DNA from: Oscillospiraceae bacterium
Lineage (GTDB): Bacteria; Bacillota; Clostridia; Oscillospirales; Ruminococcaceae
Length of the DNA stretch: 64,000 bases
Direction of reading: 5' to 3'
NCBI GenBank assembly: GCA_029007035.1
Contig: JAQXHC010000035.1
Span: 1 to 64,000 of the forward strand
Under the pieces are notes generated by a model, which ran no database searches, was not told the origin of the DNA, and saw only the letters and a program-made list of their open reading frames with translations. This document shows positions 50,518 through 59,218 of this stretch, in pieces. A program made the translations under genes and the position numbers. Position 1 is the stretch's first letter. Every line of letters starts with the position of its first letter.

Positions 50518-52734
50518 TCAGTATTTGTTGAGATCGCGATACTCCGACGGGGACATATTTTCCGAACTCCGGAAGCGTCTGACGAAATAGTTATATGTAG
50601 AATATCCGCATTCCCTCGAAATATCCGTAATCGTCATATCCGTACCGGCAAGGAGCTTTTTTGCCTTTTCGATACGGAAATATATCAGCTCCTCTATAAT
50701 GCTGCGATTGAAATAATGCTTGTAAATTTTTTGCAGATAACTCTTGCTGATATAGAGCTCATCGGCAATTTCACTGACTTTCCACTCTTTTTCGGGATTT
50801 TTCATAAGGCTGCTTCTAAGACGGCAGATCTTTTCAAACTGTGGATTAACTCCCGTGTCCTCATGGGAATAAGAAAGCTTGCTGCTGACGGCTGCTTTGT
50901 GCATAAGCTCATAAATATCGCCGAATTCCGATTTTTCGCCGCTGTATACCCCGATTGAAAACATCGTTCCGAAGCTGCTTCCCCGATTGATAACACTGCT
51001 TTCAAGCCGCTGCCGGATAAAGTAAAACAGTTCTTCTCCGCGCTCTCTGCAGTCGGAGAGTATCCCGAAGCAGGCAGGCGTGACCGTTCCGCATATCTCA
51101 CCGGGATTCAATGCCGATCTGAGGATTTCCGAAAAGCCGCGGATAATCTCCTCCGCCTCAGCTCTGCCGCTGCGGTAATACCGGCTTTTCAGCTCAGACA
51201 GCTCGATGTGAATATATGATACTGTTTCTTCTTCGGATTTTTCTGAAAGACGGCTCTCGCAGGCAGAGATAAATCCGTTTTTATTCAGCAGACCCGTAAG
51301 AGAATCGCGGACTGCGGCATTCTCAAACCGTCTCAGTTTCGTCTTTGCCTGATACCTCAGCATAACACCGCGCAGAGCGACTTCAATATGCTTAATCCAC
51401 TGAAGATAAATACTGCTGAACGTAATGGGCGATTTTCCGAACGAGAGCGCACAAAAACCGAACACGTCATTTTGATAGCTGAGCGTGGATAAATAAAATG
51501 CCATCGGCTGCTTTTTATCTGAACGGAGTTTATCGAGAACTTCATCCGAGGTAATGAAAGACTGGCTGCACGGATAGCGATGAATCGCCGATTTATCGAG
51601 AACCGCCCTGACAGGACTGTTTAAACCGAAATTTAAAACAGAGCTTTTTTCGTTCCGAAGCGCATTTTCAAAAGCCTGTGTCAGAAAAATCGTAAACCGG
51701 TTCATTTTATAAATCATATAGGTATAGTTATCGATAACATTCATAAGCTCGCCGAGAGTTTCGGCACTTGTAAGCTCAATCAGACTGTCACCGGTTGAAA
51801 GGACATAGCTTACTTCCTCATCAATTTTATTCCGGCGCTGAATGCTGTGAACAAGCCTTGTATTTTCGTTGCAGCCACAGCTTCTGCCGATGCGCAGACC
51901 GCCCTCCTCGGCGGTGATCCGATTGCAGATCCTGCCCGTAATTATCCTGTAAAGACGGCGCAGCGCCTCAGCTCCGAGCTGGTAGTTCGGCCGTCGGAAG
52001 CTGGTAATCGACGGATTCGTGCGGTAACCGTCCATTGATGCATCGTATCCGGTAACGGCAATATCCTCGGGAACGCGAATACCTCCCGTAATCAGTCTGT
52101 CGGTAAGAGCAGATGCCATAATATCGTTGCCGCAGGCAATTGCATCAGGCATATCAAGCTCTCCGTGAAGAATTTTCTCGGCGATTTCTGCGGCATAATT
52201 TTTCCAGAAATCACCATAGAAATAATAGTTTTTATCATAATAAAGCTTATGCTTCTTCATTGAGCAGAAATACCCCGAAAGCCGCTCCTCGGAGCACTCC
52301 TGCCCTTTCGGACCAGTAATACAGTAGATTTTTCTGCAGCCGTGAACGTCAATCAGATGATCTACGATTTTTTCAAATGCTGTGCAGTCGTCAGCCGATA
52401 TTGTGTCAAACTTTTTGTGGTATTCATAGTCGAGAAGCATCACAGGCTTTCCGGAGCGAATGCACAGGCTGTCTATCATATTTTTGATCTCATCACTTAA
52501 AAAGGAATTTCTGTTATATATAAAGCCGTCGAACTTGTCCGAAAGAATAAAGTCCAGCACAGCAGCTTCTGCTTCGCTGTATCTGGTTGTGTTGTAAAAA
52601 TTACTGAGCGGAGCAATAACCGCAACATCACAGGAGGACCTGAACGCTTGTGATATGATTCCGTTCATGATGTCGCGCTGAAAATCAACAAAGCAATCGG
52701 TTGTAATCACGCCTATAAGCAGTTTGTCAGCCAC
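50518..52734 (-). CDS. Hybrid regulator: sugar-binding-like domain, degenerate GGDEF, AraC helix-turn-helix
   Basis: The 738-aa cytosolic protein. Residues 1 to about 290 form a LacI-type ligand-binding fold (LIGVITTDCFVDFQRDIMNG, FDTISADD, GCRKIYCITGP, PDAIACGNDIMA, DIAVTGYDASMDG). A helical region follows (about 300-480), then a GGDEF-like domain opening with RDSLTGLLNKNGF (about 490-620) whose active-site loop reads GTVTPACFG, so it cannot make c-di-GMP. The end is an AraC pair of HTH motifs (WKVSEIADELYISKSYLQKIYK; MTITDISRECGYSTYNYFVRRF). It probably activates carbohydrate-use genes in response to a sugar. GTG 52734 is 8 nt from AAAGGAG. Its promoter carries palindromes suggesting self-control. 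Confidence 0.85.
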   Translation of the reverse strand: MADKLLIGVITTDCFVDFQRDIMNGIISQAFRSSCDVAVIAPLSNFYNTTRYSEAEAAVLDFILSDKFDGFIYNRNSFLSDEIKNMIDSLCIRSGKPVMLLDYEYHKKFDTISADDCTAFEKIVDHLIDVHGCRKIYCITGPKGQECSEERLSGYFCSMKKHKLYYDKNYYFYGDFWKNYAAEIAEKILHGELDMPDAIACGNDIMASALTDRLITGGIRVPEDIAVTGYDASMDGYRTNPSITSFRRPNYQLGAEALRRLYRIITGRICNRITAEEGGLRIGRSCGCNENTRLVHSIQRRNKIDEEVSYVLSTGDSLIELTSAETLGELMNVIDNYTYMIYKMNRFTIFLTQAFENALRNEKSSVLNFGLNSPVRAVLDKSAIHRYPCSQSFITSDEVLDKLRSDKKQPMAFYLSTLSYQNDVFGFCALSFGKSPITFSSIYLQWIKHIEVALRGVMLRYQAKTKLRRFENAAVRDSLTGLLNKNGFISACESRLSEKSEEETVSYIHIELSELKSRYYRSGRAEAEEIIRGFSEILRSALNPGEICGTVTPACFGILSDCRERGEELFYFIRQRLESSVINRGSSFGTMFSIGVYSGEKSEFGDIYELMHKAAVSSKLSYSHEDTGVNPQFEKICRLRSSLMKNPEKEWKVSEIADELYISKSYLQKIYKHYFNRSIIEELIYFRIEKAKKLLAGTDMTITDISRECGYSTYNYFVRRFRSSENMSPSEYRDLNKY

Positions 52735-52803
52735 AGCAGATACTCCTTTCACGATTATTATATGAAATACCGCATAAATATTATCGTGCATACTGTATAT
52801 AAT

Positions 52804-52832
52804 ATTGTATCATAAATCAGGACAGATTACAA
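52804..52832 (-). promoter_or_regulatory. Promoter and possible operator of AraC-type regulator
   Basis: TTGTAA (52832-52827), 17-nt spacer, TACAAT (52809-52804) on the minus strand. The perfect palindrome ACAATACTATTGT (52830-52842) overlaps the -35, and GTGCATA occurs on both sides (52787-52793 and 52840-52846). Confidence 0.55.
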
Positions 52833-52899
52833 TACTATTGTGCATATTTATTTTTAGTATTCGGACTATGTTTTTTATCCGGCATCCATAAAAAGTTTT

Positions 52900-52927
52900 G
52901 CCTGAGAAGCCGGCAAGCTCCCCAGGC
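52900..52927 (-). terminator. Terminator of histidine kinase gene
   Basis: On the minus strand an 11-bp stem (GCCTGGGGAGC with GCTTCTCAGGC, two wobble pairs) is followed by AAAACTTTTT. It lies about 115 nt past the kinase stop in the 308-nt gap between the kinase and the regulator. The rest of the gap shows no gene. Confidence 0.75.
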
Positions 52928-53042
52928 ATTTCTGTGATTATGTGATCAAGGCAAAGCATCTTCTGGCATAAGCATCAAAAGCTGCTTTTATAATATGTCT
53001 TTATAGACCGCATCCTTACGGAGCAACTTTCTGCCGGCTGTA

Positions 53043-55835
53043 TCATTCCGGTTCGGTGTCGTCCTGAATTCTCAGAGTCATCGAAACGATGAACCTTGTT
53101 CCTTCACCGGGCTTGCTTTCAACAATAATATCGCCGTTCATCATGCTGACAAGGTTGTTGGTTATCGTCATTCCGAGACCCGCGCCCTGAACAGGACTCA
53201 CGCGGCTGTCGTTGGCTTTTGCAAAAGGCTCGAAGATATGCCCGATAAACTCCTCGTCCATACCGATTCCGTTATCCTCAAAGACAAACCGGAAACTTCC
53301 GACACGCGGATTTGCAGTCTTTTTTTCGTAAATGTATATGTCAATATTTCCGCCGGGCGGTGTATATTGTATGGAATTGCTCACAAGATTCACGAATATC
53401 TGCCGTATTCTCAGTTCGTCACCGATCAGCTTTTCGTGAGCAACGCTGTCAAAATGAACATTAAGACACTGGCGCTTCTCATCTGCCCGGGGACGCATCA
53501 TTAAAATAAAGTTGTCAATCATATCAGAAAGATCAAACGCGTGCTCGTTGAGATCACTTTTAGCTGATTCGATTTTCGACATATCAAGAATCTCATTAAT
53601 CAGAGAAAGCATTTGCTGCGATGAAGTGTTGATTTTATTAAGACAGTCAGCTACCTTTTCCTTTTCGTCGATATTAGCTCCGGCAGCGGCAGCCATGTCG
53701 ATAATAGAATTCATGGGGATACGAATATCATGGCTGATTCTTGAAAGGAAGTCAGATTTTGCCGAATTTGCATGAGCCGCAGCTTTATAGGCTTCGGCAA
53801 GAGCCTGTTTGGTCTGAGTTTCTTTTCTTCGGCTTTCGGTTATGTCGGTACCGATAATGAATGCCATTATATGCGAATCCCTGCTCCGTTCGGAAAGCAG
53901 GCAGGTTATACGAATGGTTTTATCAAGTGCTTCATGATAATATTCAACCTCTGCACTCGCCCTGCCATTAGCAAAACCGGAGAGAAGAGAACTTCGGCTG
54001 ATAACCTTTTCCATGCTCTCGACGGTAAATTTCGGATTTTGTTCTTTATGCCAGCAGTATATAAGTTCACTGAACGATGTAAAGCTTTTTATGTCAACAA
54101 ATCCGAGAGAACGATATTTAGGCTGTACTATATCGTCCGGGATAATCTGATCAATAGTCAGATCGACGGAAAATGCGTAAAGGCAATTGCTGAGCAATGC
54201 GTCACGATACTGCTTTCTCTCGTCCTTGAGAACGGCGCTCAGGCGCGACTGTTCGGTAATATCCTGCATTGTGCTGAGGATACAGCGGCTTTTATCCGCA
54301 AATTCAACCATAATGGAATTTGTCTGTATTTTGAGTATCTTACCGTTTCTGTGACATATCCGGAATTCATAGACATATCTGTCACCGGGTTTCCTGATAT
54401 TTGAAGCGATCCTGGAAAAATATCCGCTGTGTTCAGGAATCGTACCGTTACGCAAAAGCTCGTCCATATCGAAATCATCATTTGAAGCAATTTCGTCACA
54501 GTCGAAAATGCGCTTCGCTTCCTTATTGAATGTGATAATCCGTCTGTTCGGAAGACGGTAGACAAGGATTCCGCAGCTGAGTGAATTGACGATAAGATCA
54601 AGCATGAGGAGAGTATCCTGAAGCTCAATGTTTCGCTGTTCAAGTTCGGTAACATCATGATACAGGCTGTATATGAACGCCTCTCCGTCCTCATTGACAA
54701 TGCGCATTCCGCTGTCAACGATCCATCTGATGCTGCCGTCACTGCACATAACACGATATTTTACGGAATAGGAGTCTCCCGACGACAGGCTTTCGTCAAC
54801 CTGACGCATGACCTCGTCAAGGTCAGGGGGATATATGGTGTTAACGGCTTTGCCGCCGGTCCACTGCAGAAATTCTTCAACGGAATAGCCGAAAAGACCC
54901 GCTGCAGATTCGCCGACAAATGTGTATGTATATTCCTCATCGTCATGACTGATCTTGAAACCGCCCGAAATGCCATTCAGGATAGTTTTCATCTGTATAT
55001 TCATGTCGGTATTTATTTTAAGATACTTGTCAGAGAGCTTCTTTTCAAGAGCCTTTTCCTCAGGAATATTCTTGACATACCACATAACTCTCTCATTGCC
55101 CTCTGCATAATCGGGCATAGGGATAAGCTCGGTGCGCACCCAATGAGGGACTCCGCTTTCATATCGCTGATATGTCACGCTAACGTGTTTAAGCCCCGAA
55201 TCGAACAGCTTTTTCATTTTATCGGGCTGCATCACACCGGAGAATTTTTCTCTGTACTGTTTAAGGACATATCTGTTTGTAAAATCAGCAATCGCGCTCC
55301 GATAATCCTCGTAAAAGGACTTTGCCTCGTCCTTTTCGGCATCGGCGATCGAGACGGTCTGCATGGAATTGCTGCAAAGGCTGATACAGGCGATTCGATA
55401 ATAATTCTCACGCATAAGGTTATGCGAGATTTCCAGCAGTTCATTTTCGCCTTTTTTCTTTGTTGAAAGAGGCTCAACGATTCCTATTGCACTGAGCACG
55501 CTGCCGTCATCGCCGCGTCCAACGGATGTCAGGGTAATATTGAAGCTATGGCATCCCGAAATCTCGGCAATTTCGGCGCTCGCCGACTCCTCTCCGCTGT
55601 GGATTTTTTCAAACAGCGCACAAAAATTCTCTCTGTCTGCCGGGAAAACCATTTTTTCCGCAAATGAATCCGGCATATTATCATAAGTTTTATCACAGCC
55701 GACGGCATTGCAAAATTTTTCTGAGTTAATTGCCGTTCTGTTTCTGACATCATAATCAAACCAGTATACCCGTGTATTTTCAAGCACTTTTTGCATATAT
55801 TTTCTGTTGCTGTTCATTTCATTTTCAATATTCAT
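53043..55835 (-). CDS. Cytosolic multi-PAS sensor histidine kinase, orphan
   Basis: The 930-aa protein has no membrane helix. At least three PAS-type domains occur: about 10-120, 275-400 (YTYTFVGESAAGLFGYSVEEFL, IRWIVDSG) and 405-535, perhaps a fourth to about 665. A HisKA domain has H box LSRISHDIRIPMNSI (His about 701), and the ATPase domain shows N box NLVSNSIQYTPPGG, G1 EDNGIGM, F box FEPFAKAN and G2 QGAGLGMTI. No receiver domain or partner response regulator is adjacent. It could sense redox state or metabolites and feed a phosphorelay, possibly to Spo0A, as orphan kinases do in Clostridia; that link is inference. The ATG follows AGGGGG. Confidence 0.88.
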   Translation of the reverse strand: MNIENEMNSNRKYMQKVLENTRVYWFDYDVRNRTAINSEKFCNAVGCDKTYDNMPDSFAEKMVFPADRENFCALFEKIHSGEESASAEIAEISGCHSFNITLTSVGRGDDGSVLSAIGIVEPLSTKKKGENELLEISHNLMRENYYRIACISLCSNSMQTVSIADAEKDEAKSFYEDYRSAIADFTNRYVLKQYREKFSGVMQPDKMKKLFDSGLKHVSVTYQRYESGVPHWVRTELIPMPDYAEGNERVMWYVKNIPEEKALEKKLSDKYLKINTDMNIQMKTILNGISGGFKISHDDEEYTYTFVGESAAGLFGYSVEEFLQWTGGKAVNTIYPPDLDEVMRQVDESLSSGDSYSVKYRVMCSDGSIRWIVDSGMRIVNEDGEAFIYSLYHDVTELEQRNIELQDTLLMLDLIVNSLSCGILVYRLPNRRIITFNKEAKRIFDCDEIASNDDFDMDELLRNGTIPEHSGYFSRIASNIRKPGDRYVYEFRICHRNGKILKIQTNSIMVEFADKSRCILSTMQDITEQSRLSAVLKDERKQYRDALLSNCLYAFSVDLTIDQIIPDDIVQPKYRSLGFVDIKSFTSFSELIYCWHKEQNPKFTVESMEKVISRSSLLSGFANGRASAEVEYYHEALDKTIRITCLLSERSRDSHIMAFIIGTDITESRRKETQTKQALAEAYKAAAHANSAKSDFLSRISHDIRIPMNSIIDMAAAAGANIDEKEKVADCLNKINTSSQQMLSLINEILDMSKIESAKSDLNEHAFDLSDMIDNFILMMRPRADEKRQCLNVHFDSVAHEKLIGDELRIRQIFVNLVSNSIQYTPPGGNIDIYIYEKKTANPRVGSFRFVFEDNGIGMDEEFIGHIFEPFAKANDSRVSPVQGAGLGMTITNNLVSMMNGDIIVESKPGEGTRFIVSMTLRIQDDTEPE

Positions 55836-55880
55836 AGTTTTCCCCCTCTTCCATTCACCAAGACGGTTTTATTCATAGTA

Positions 55881-55909
55881 ATTATAGCATCATTCACTAA
55901 ATTCGTCAA
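55881..55909 (-). promoter_or_regulatory. Promoter of histidine kinase gene
   Basis: TTGACG (55909-55904), 17-nt spacer, TATAAT (55886-55881) on the minus strand. Confidence 0.75.
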
Positions 55910-55953
55910 CAGTTTTTATTTAAATTTAAGCGAAAAGTCGTTTTTCTCCAGAC

Positions 55954-55982
55954 TTGATTTAAAATGTAAAATATGGTATAAT
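55954..55982 (+). promoter_or_regulatory. Promoter of tex
   Basis: TTGATT (55954-55959), 17-nt spacer, TATAAT (55977-55982), 50 nt before the tex start. Confidence 0.75.
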
Positions 55983-56032
55983 CGGAGTATGATTTGATTT
56001 ATCGCCTTAGGGCAATCTGAAAGGAAAGAAAA

Positions 56033-58294
56033 ATGGATATTAACAGGACACTCGCACAGGAATTCGGACTAAGACAGGAACAGGTCGATAATACAGTCGC
56101 TCTCATCGACGACGACAAGACAATTCCCTTTATCGCCCGTTACCGTAAGGAGCTTACGGGTTCTCTCGATGACCAGATTCTTCGTGAACTTTACGACAGA
56201 CTTATGTATCTGCGGAATCTTGAAAAACGCAAGGCTGAGATAACCGCGGCGATTACCGAACAGGAGAAAATGACTCCCGAGCTTGAGGCGGCTATCAGCG
56301 CAGCGAAAACTCTCGTGGAGGCCGAAGATATTTACCGTCCGTTCAAGCCGAAAAGACGTACACGCGCAGGTATTGCACGCGAAAACGGACTTGAACCGTT
56401 TGCAGAGCTTATTTCCGCTCAGAACGAATCAACAGTTCCCGAAGCGGAAGCTGAAGCGTACATCAATGAAAAGGTCACAGATGTTCAGAGCGCGATTCAG
56501 GGAGCCATGGACATTATCGCCGAAGATATCTCCGACAATGCCGAAATCCGCAGAAAGCTCCGTGAGCTTTCATTCAAAAGCGGCAAGCTCGTATCAAAAG
56601 CTGCCGATGAAACCGCTGAGAGCGTTTACACCAACTATTACGACTACTCCGAGCCTGTGGAAAAGATTGCTCATCATCGTATACTCGCCCTTGACAGAGG
56701 CGAAAAGGAGGGTTTCCTCAAGGTTTCCCTCGAACTTGATGAAACGAGTGCAGCAGGACTTATCATAAAAAAATATATGATTAACACATCGCCCTGTGCT
56801 GAGATCGTCAGGGCAGCTGCGGAGGACAGTTACAAACGTCTGATTTTCCCCTCAATCGAAAGGGAAGTCCGTTCAGAGCTTTCGGCCAACGCAGCAGAAC
56901 AGGCTATCAAGGTATTTGCGGCTAATCTGCGCCAGATGCTTTTACAGTCTCCGCTCAAAAACAGTGTAATTCTCGGACTTGATCCGGCATACAGAACTGG
57001 CTGTAAAATCGCCGTAATCGATGCAACCGGAAAAGTTCTCGATACTACAGTAATTTATCCGACTCCGCCTCAGAATAAGACCGAGGATGCAAAGCGCAAG
57101 CTAAAAGCTCTCATCACAAAGTACGGCGTTACCACAATTTCAATCGGAAACGGCACGGCTTCCCGTGAAAGCGAAGCATTCGTTGCAGAGCTTATAAGAG
57201 AGATTCCCGAAAAGGTCAGCTATATGGTCGTAAGTGAAGCCGGTGCGTCGGTTTATTCTGCCTCAAAGCTTGCGGCAGAGGAATTCCCCGAATACGATGT
57301 TTCGCTCAGAAGCGCGGTTTCCATTGCGCGCCGACTGCAGGATCCCCTTGCGGAGCTTGTAAAAATCGACCCGAAGGCTATCGGAGTCGGTCAGTATCAG
57401 CATGATATGCCGCAGAACCGTATGAATGAAGCTCTCTCCGGAGTTGTTGAGGACTGTGTAAACTCCGTCGGCGTCGACCTTAACACCGCTTCACATTCGC
57501 TTCTGTCATATATTTCAGGAATCAATGCGTCCGTCGCCAAGAATATCGTTGCCTACCGCGAGGAAAACGGCAGATTCACTGACAGAAAACAGCTGCTCAA
57601 AGTCTCAAAGCTTGGCAAAAAGGCATACGAGCAGTGTGCAGGCTTTCTGAGAGTCCGCGACGGAAAAAATCCCCTCGATAACACTGCCGTTCATCCCGAA
57701 AGCTACGAAGCTGCATCGGCTCTGCTCAGCGAGTGCGGATTCACCCTTGCTGACATTTCCGGCGGCGGAGCTAAAGGAATTTCCGAAAAAGCCGGTGAAA
57801 TCGGCATAAATAAAATCAGCGAGTCTCTCGGAATCGGCATTCCCACACTCAATGATATTATCGGCGAGCTTGGAAAGCCCGGACGGGACCTCCGTGACGA
57901 GCTTCCCCCTCCGCTCCTCAGAAGCGGCGACGTTATGGAAATAAAAGATCTTAAACCCGGAATGGAGCTTGTCGGAACTGTAAGAAATGTCATTGATTTC
58001 GGTGTATTCGTTGATATCGGAGTTCACGAGGACGGACTTGTTCATATTTCGCAGATCTGCAACCGCTTCATTAAACACCCTCTTGAAGCCGTAAAGGTCG
58101 GCGAAGTTGTAAAGGTAAGAGTACTCGACGTTGATGTGAAGAAAAACAGGATCTCTCTCACCATGCGTCTTGACGATGAGCAGGAGAAGAAATCCACGCA
58201 GCCGTCTCCGCGCAGAAAGCCTGAAAACCGCCGTCCGAAGGGTGCGGACATCACTCAAATCAAAAACAGCAGCTTCCGCATCAAACAGAAGTGA
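56033..58294 (+). CDS. tex: Transcription accessory protein Tex (S1 RNA-binding)
   Basis: The 753-aa nucleic-acid-binding protein is related to eukaryotic Spt6. Domains in order: N-terminal helical region (about 1-185, IPFIARYRKELTGSLDD), YqgF-like domain (about 315-450, ILGLDPAYRTGCKIAVID), helix-hairpin-helix segment (about 485-560, VDLNTASHSLLSYISGI), and S1 domain (about 648-720, GMELVGTVRNVIDFGVFVDIG). A short basic tail follows. It affects transcription and RNA turnover. The stop overlaps the next gene's GTG start by 4 nt. Confidence 0.95.
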   Translation: MDINRTLAQEFGLRQEQVDNTVALIDDDKTIPFIARYRKELTGSLDDQILRELYDRLMYLRNLEKRKAEITAAITEQEKMTPELEAAISAAKTLVEAEDIYRPFKPKRRTRAGIARENGLEPFAELISAQNESTVPEAEAEAYINEKVTDVQSAIQGAMDIIAEDISDNAEIRRKLRELSFKSGKLVSKAADETAESVYTNYYDYSEPVEKIAHHRILALDRGEKEGFLKVSLELDETSAAGLIIKKYMINTSPCAEIVRAAAEDSYKRLIFPSIEREVRSELSANAAEQAIKVFAANLRQMLLQSPLKNSVILGLDPAYRTGCKIAVIDATGKVLDTTVIYPTPPQNKTEDAKRKLKALITKYGVTTISIGNGTASRESEAFVAELIREIPEKVSYMVVSEAGASVYSASKLAAEEFPEYDVSLRSAVSIARRLQDPLAELVKIDPKAIGVGQYQHDMPQNRMNEALSGVVEDCVNSVGVDLNTASHSLLSYISGINASVAKNIVAYREENGRFTDRKQLLKVSKLGKKAYEQCAGFLRVRDGKNPLDNTAVHPESYEAASALLSECGFTLADISGGGAKGISEKAGEIGINKISESLGIGIPTLNDIIGELGKPGRDLRDELPPPLLRSGDVMEIKDLKPGMELVGTVRNVIDFGVFVDIGVHEDGLVHISQICNRFIKHPLEAVKVGEVVKVRVLDVDVKKNRISLTMRLDDEQEKKSTQPSPRRKPENRRPKGADITQIKNSSFRIKQK

Positions 58295-58623
58295 GCTATT
58301 ACGTATATATTATCAGCTGTGAGGGAAACTGCCTTTATACCGGCATTGCCGCAGACATCGAAAGGCGTCTCGGTGAGCACTTTTCGCGTTCGGAAAAATG
58401 CGCTAAGTTCACGCGTTCTCATCCAGCAAAATCACTCGAAGCCCTGTGGACTGTACCCGATAAAAGTACTGCACTCCGACTTGAATGGAAGATAAAACAG
58501 CTGAAAAAAAGCGAAAAATTAAAGCTTATCGCCGATCCCGGCTCGGCAGATGCGCTTTTCCCCGGTATTACGGGAATTTCTGCTGCTGATACATCGGATT
58601 ATCCCATATCAGTGTCAGAATGA
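58291..58623 (+). CDS. GIY-YIG domain protein (UPF0213/YhbQ type)
   Basis: The 110-aa protein is a short GIY-YIG nuclease domain: YYVYIISCEGNCLYTGIAADIERRLGEH at the start (YVY...YTG replaces GIY-YIG), catalytic Arg in RRLGEH, and LEWKIKQLKKSEK with the Glu. Small members of this family act on DNA in vitro in other species; the cellular role is unclear. The start is GTG 58291, overlapping the tex stop (GTGA), so it is coupled to tex. Confidence 0.85.
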   Translation: MSYYVYIISCEGNCLYTGIAADIERRLGEHFSRSEKCAKFTRSHPAKSLEALWTVPDKSTALRLEWKIKQLKKSEKLKLIADPGSADALFPGITGISAADTSDYPISVSE

Positions 58624-58642
58624 TGAAAATCCTGTGAACTAC

Positions 58643-58671
58643 TTGAAAATCAGCTGATTATGTGATATTAT
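58643..58671 (+). promoter_or_regulatory. Promoter of nfeD-slipin operon
   Basis: TTGAAA (58643-58648), 17-nt spacer, TATTAT (58666-58671); an overlapping TATAAT lies at 58671-58676. Confidence 0.55.
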
Positions 58672-58724
58672 ATAATCGTAGGGATTTAACTTTCTTACCA
58701 ATTCAGCAGAAAGGGGGACTTTCG

Positions 58725-59177
58725 ATGGATGTTTTATTCTGGGCTGTGATGTTCGTGATATTCGTCTGTGCAGAGCTTGCAACGGTTCAGCTTGTTTCAA
58801 TCTGGCTGGGACTTGGAGCACTGATATCAATGATGATCGCCTTTTTCACCGATTTTACTTTTCTCGCTCAGCTAACGGTGTTTATTCTGATTTCAGCGGT
58901 TTCGCTGCTGATTTCGGTTCCGATGCTGAGAAAACGAATGCACGCTCCGGTTGTACACACCAATTCAGAGCTTGAGATCGGAAAAAATGCGACAGTCATC
59001 GAGGAAATCAATTCCGATAACGGTACGGGCCGCGTTACCTTAAACGGAGTAGACTGGAACGCAGTCGCCGACGATTCTTCACAGATAATCCCGAATGGAA
59101 GCATAGTTACCGTCAAAGCGGTCAGGGGTGCAACGCTTACGGTTGCAGCCAAAGATAAATCCGCGGCGGTCAGATGA
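58725..59177 (+). CDS. NfeD-like membrane protein
   Basis: The 150-aa protein has two or three membrane helices (about 3-22, 25-45, 48-68), then a C-terminal OB-fold domain (about 85-150; IGKNATVIEEINSDNGTGRVTLNGVDWNAVADD, with IIPNGSIVTVKAV). This is the short NfeD form that partners SPFH proteins in membrane microdomains. The ATG at 58725 follows AAGGGGG; the track's 58662 start lacks a site. It is followed after 41 nt by the slipin gene. Confidence 0.88.
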   Translation: MDVLFWAVMFVIFVCAELATVQLVSIWLGLGALISMMIAFFTDFTFLAQLTVFILISAVSLLISVPMLRKRMHAPVVHTNSELEIGKNATVIEEINSDNGTGRVTLNGVDWNAVADDSSQIIPNGSIVTVKAVRGATLTVAAKDKSAAVR

Positions 59178-59218
59178 CATTCACAAATCAACAGAAAATC
59201 ATCAGGAGGTAATTTATC

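Noticed and set aside
50518-52734. Active diguanylate cyclase
   Set aside because: The GGDEF loop is absent (GTVTPACFG), so c-di-GMP synthesis is not supported.
54657-55466. 269-aa plus ORF opposite the histidine kinase
   Set aside because: Antisense shadow of PAS-domain coding sequence.
56000-56016. GCCTTAGGGCAATC near the tex start as another repeat copy
   Set aside because: Only partial resemblance to the repeat ends and no second end nearby.
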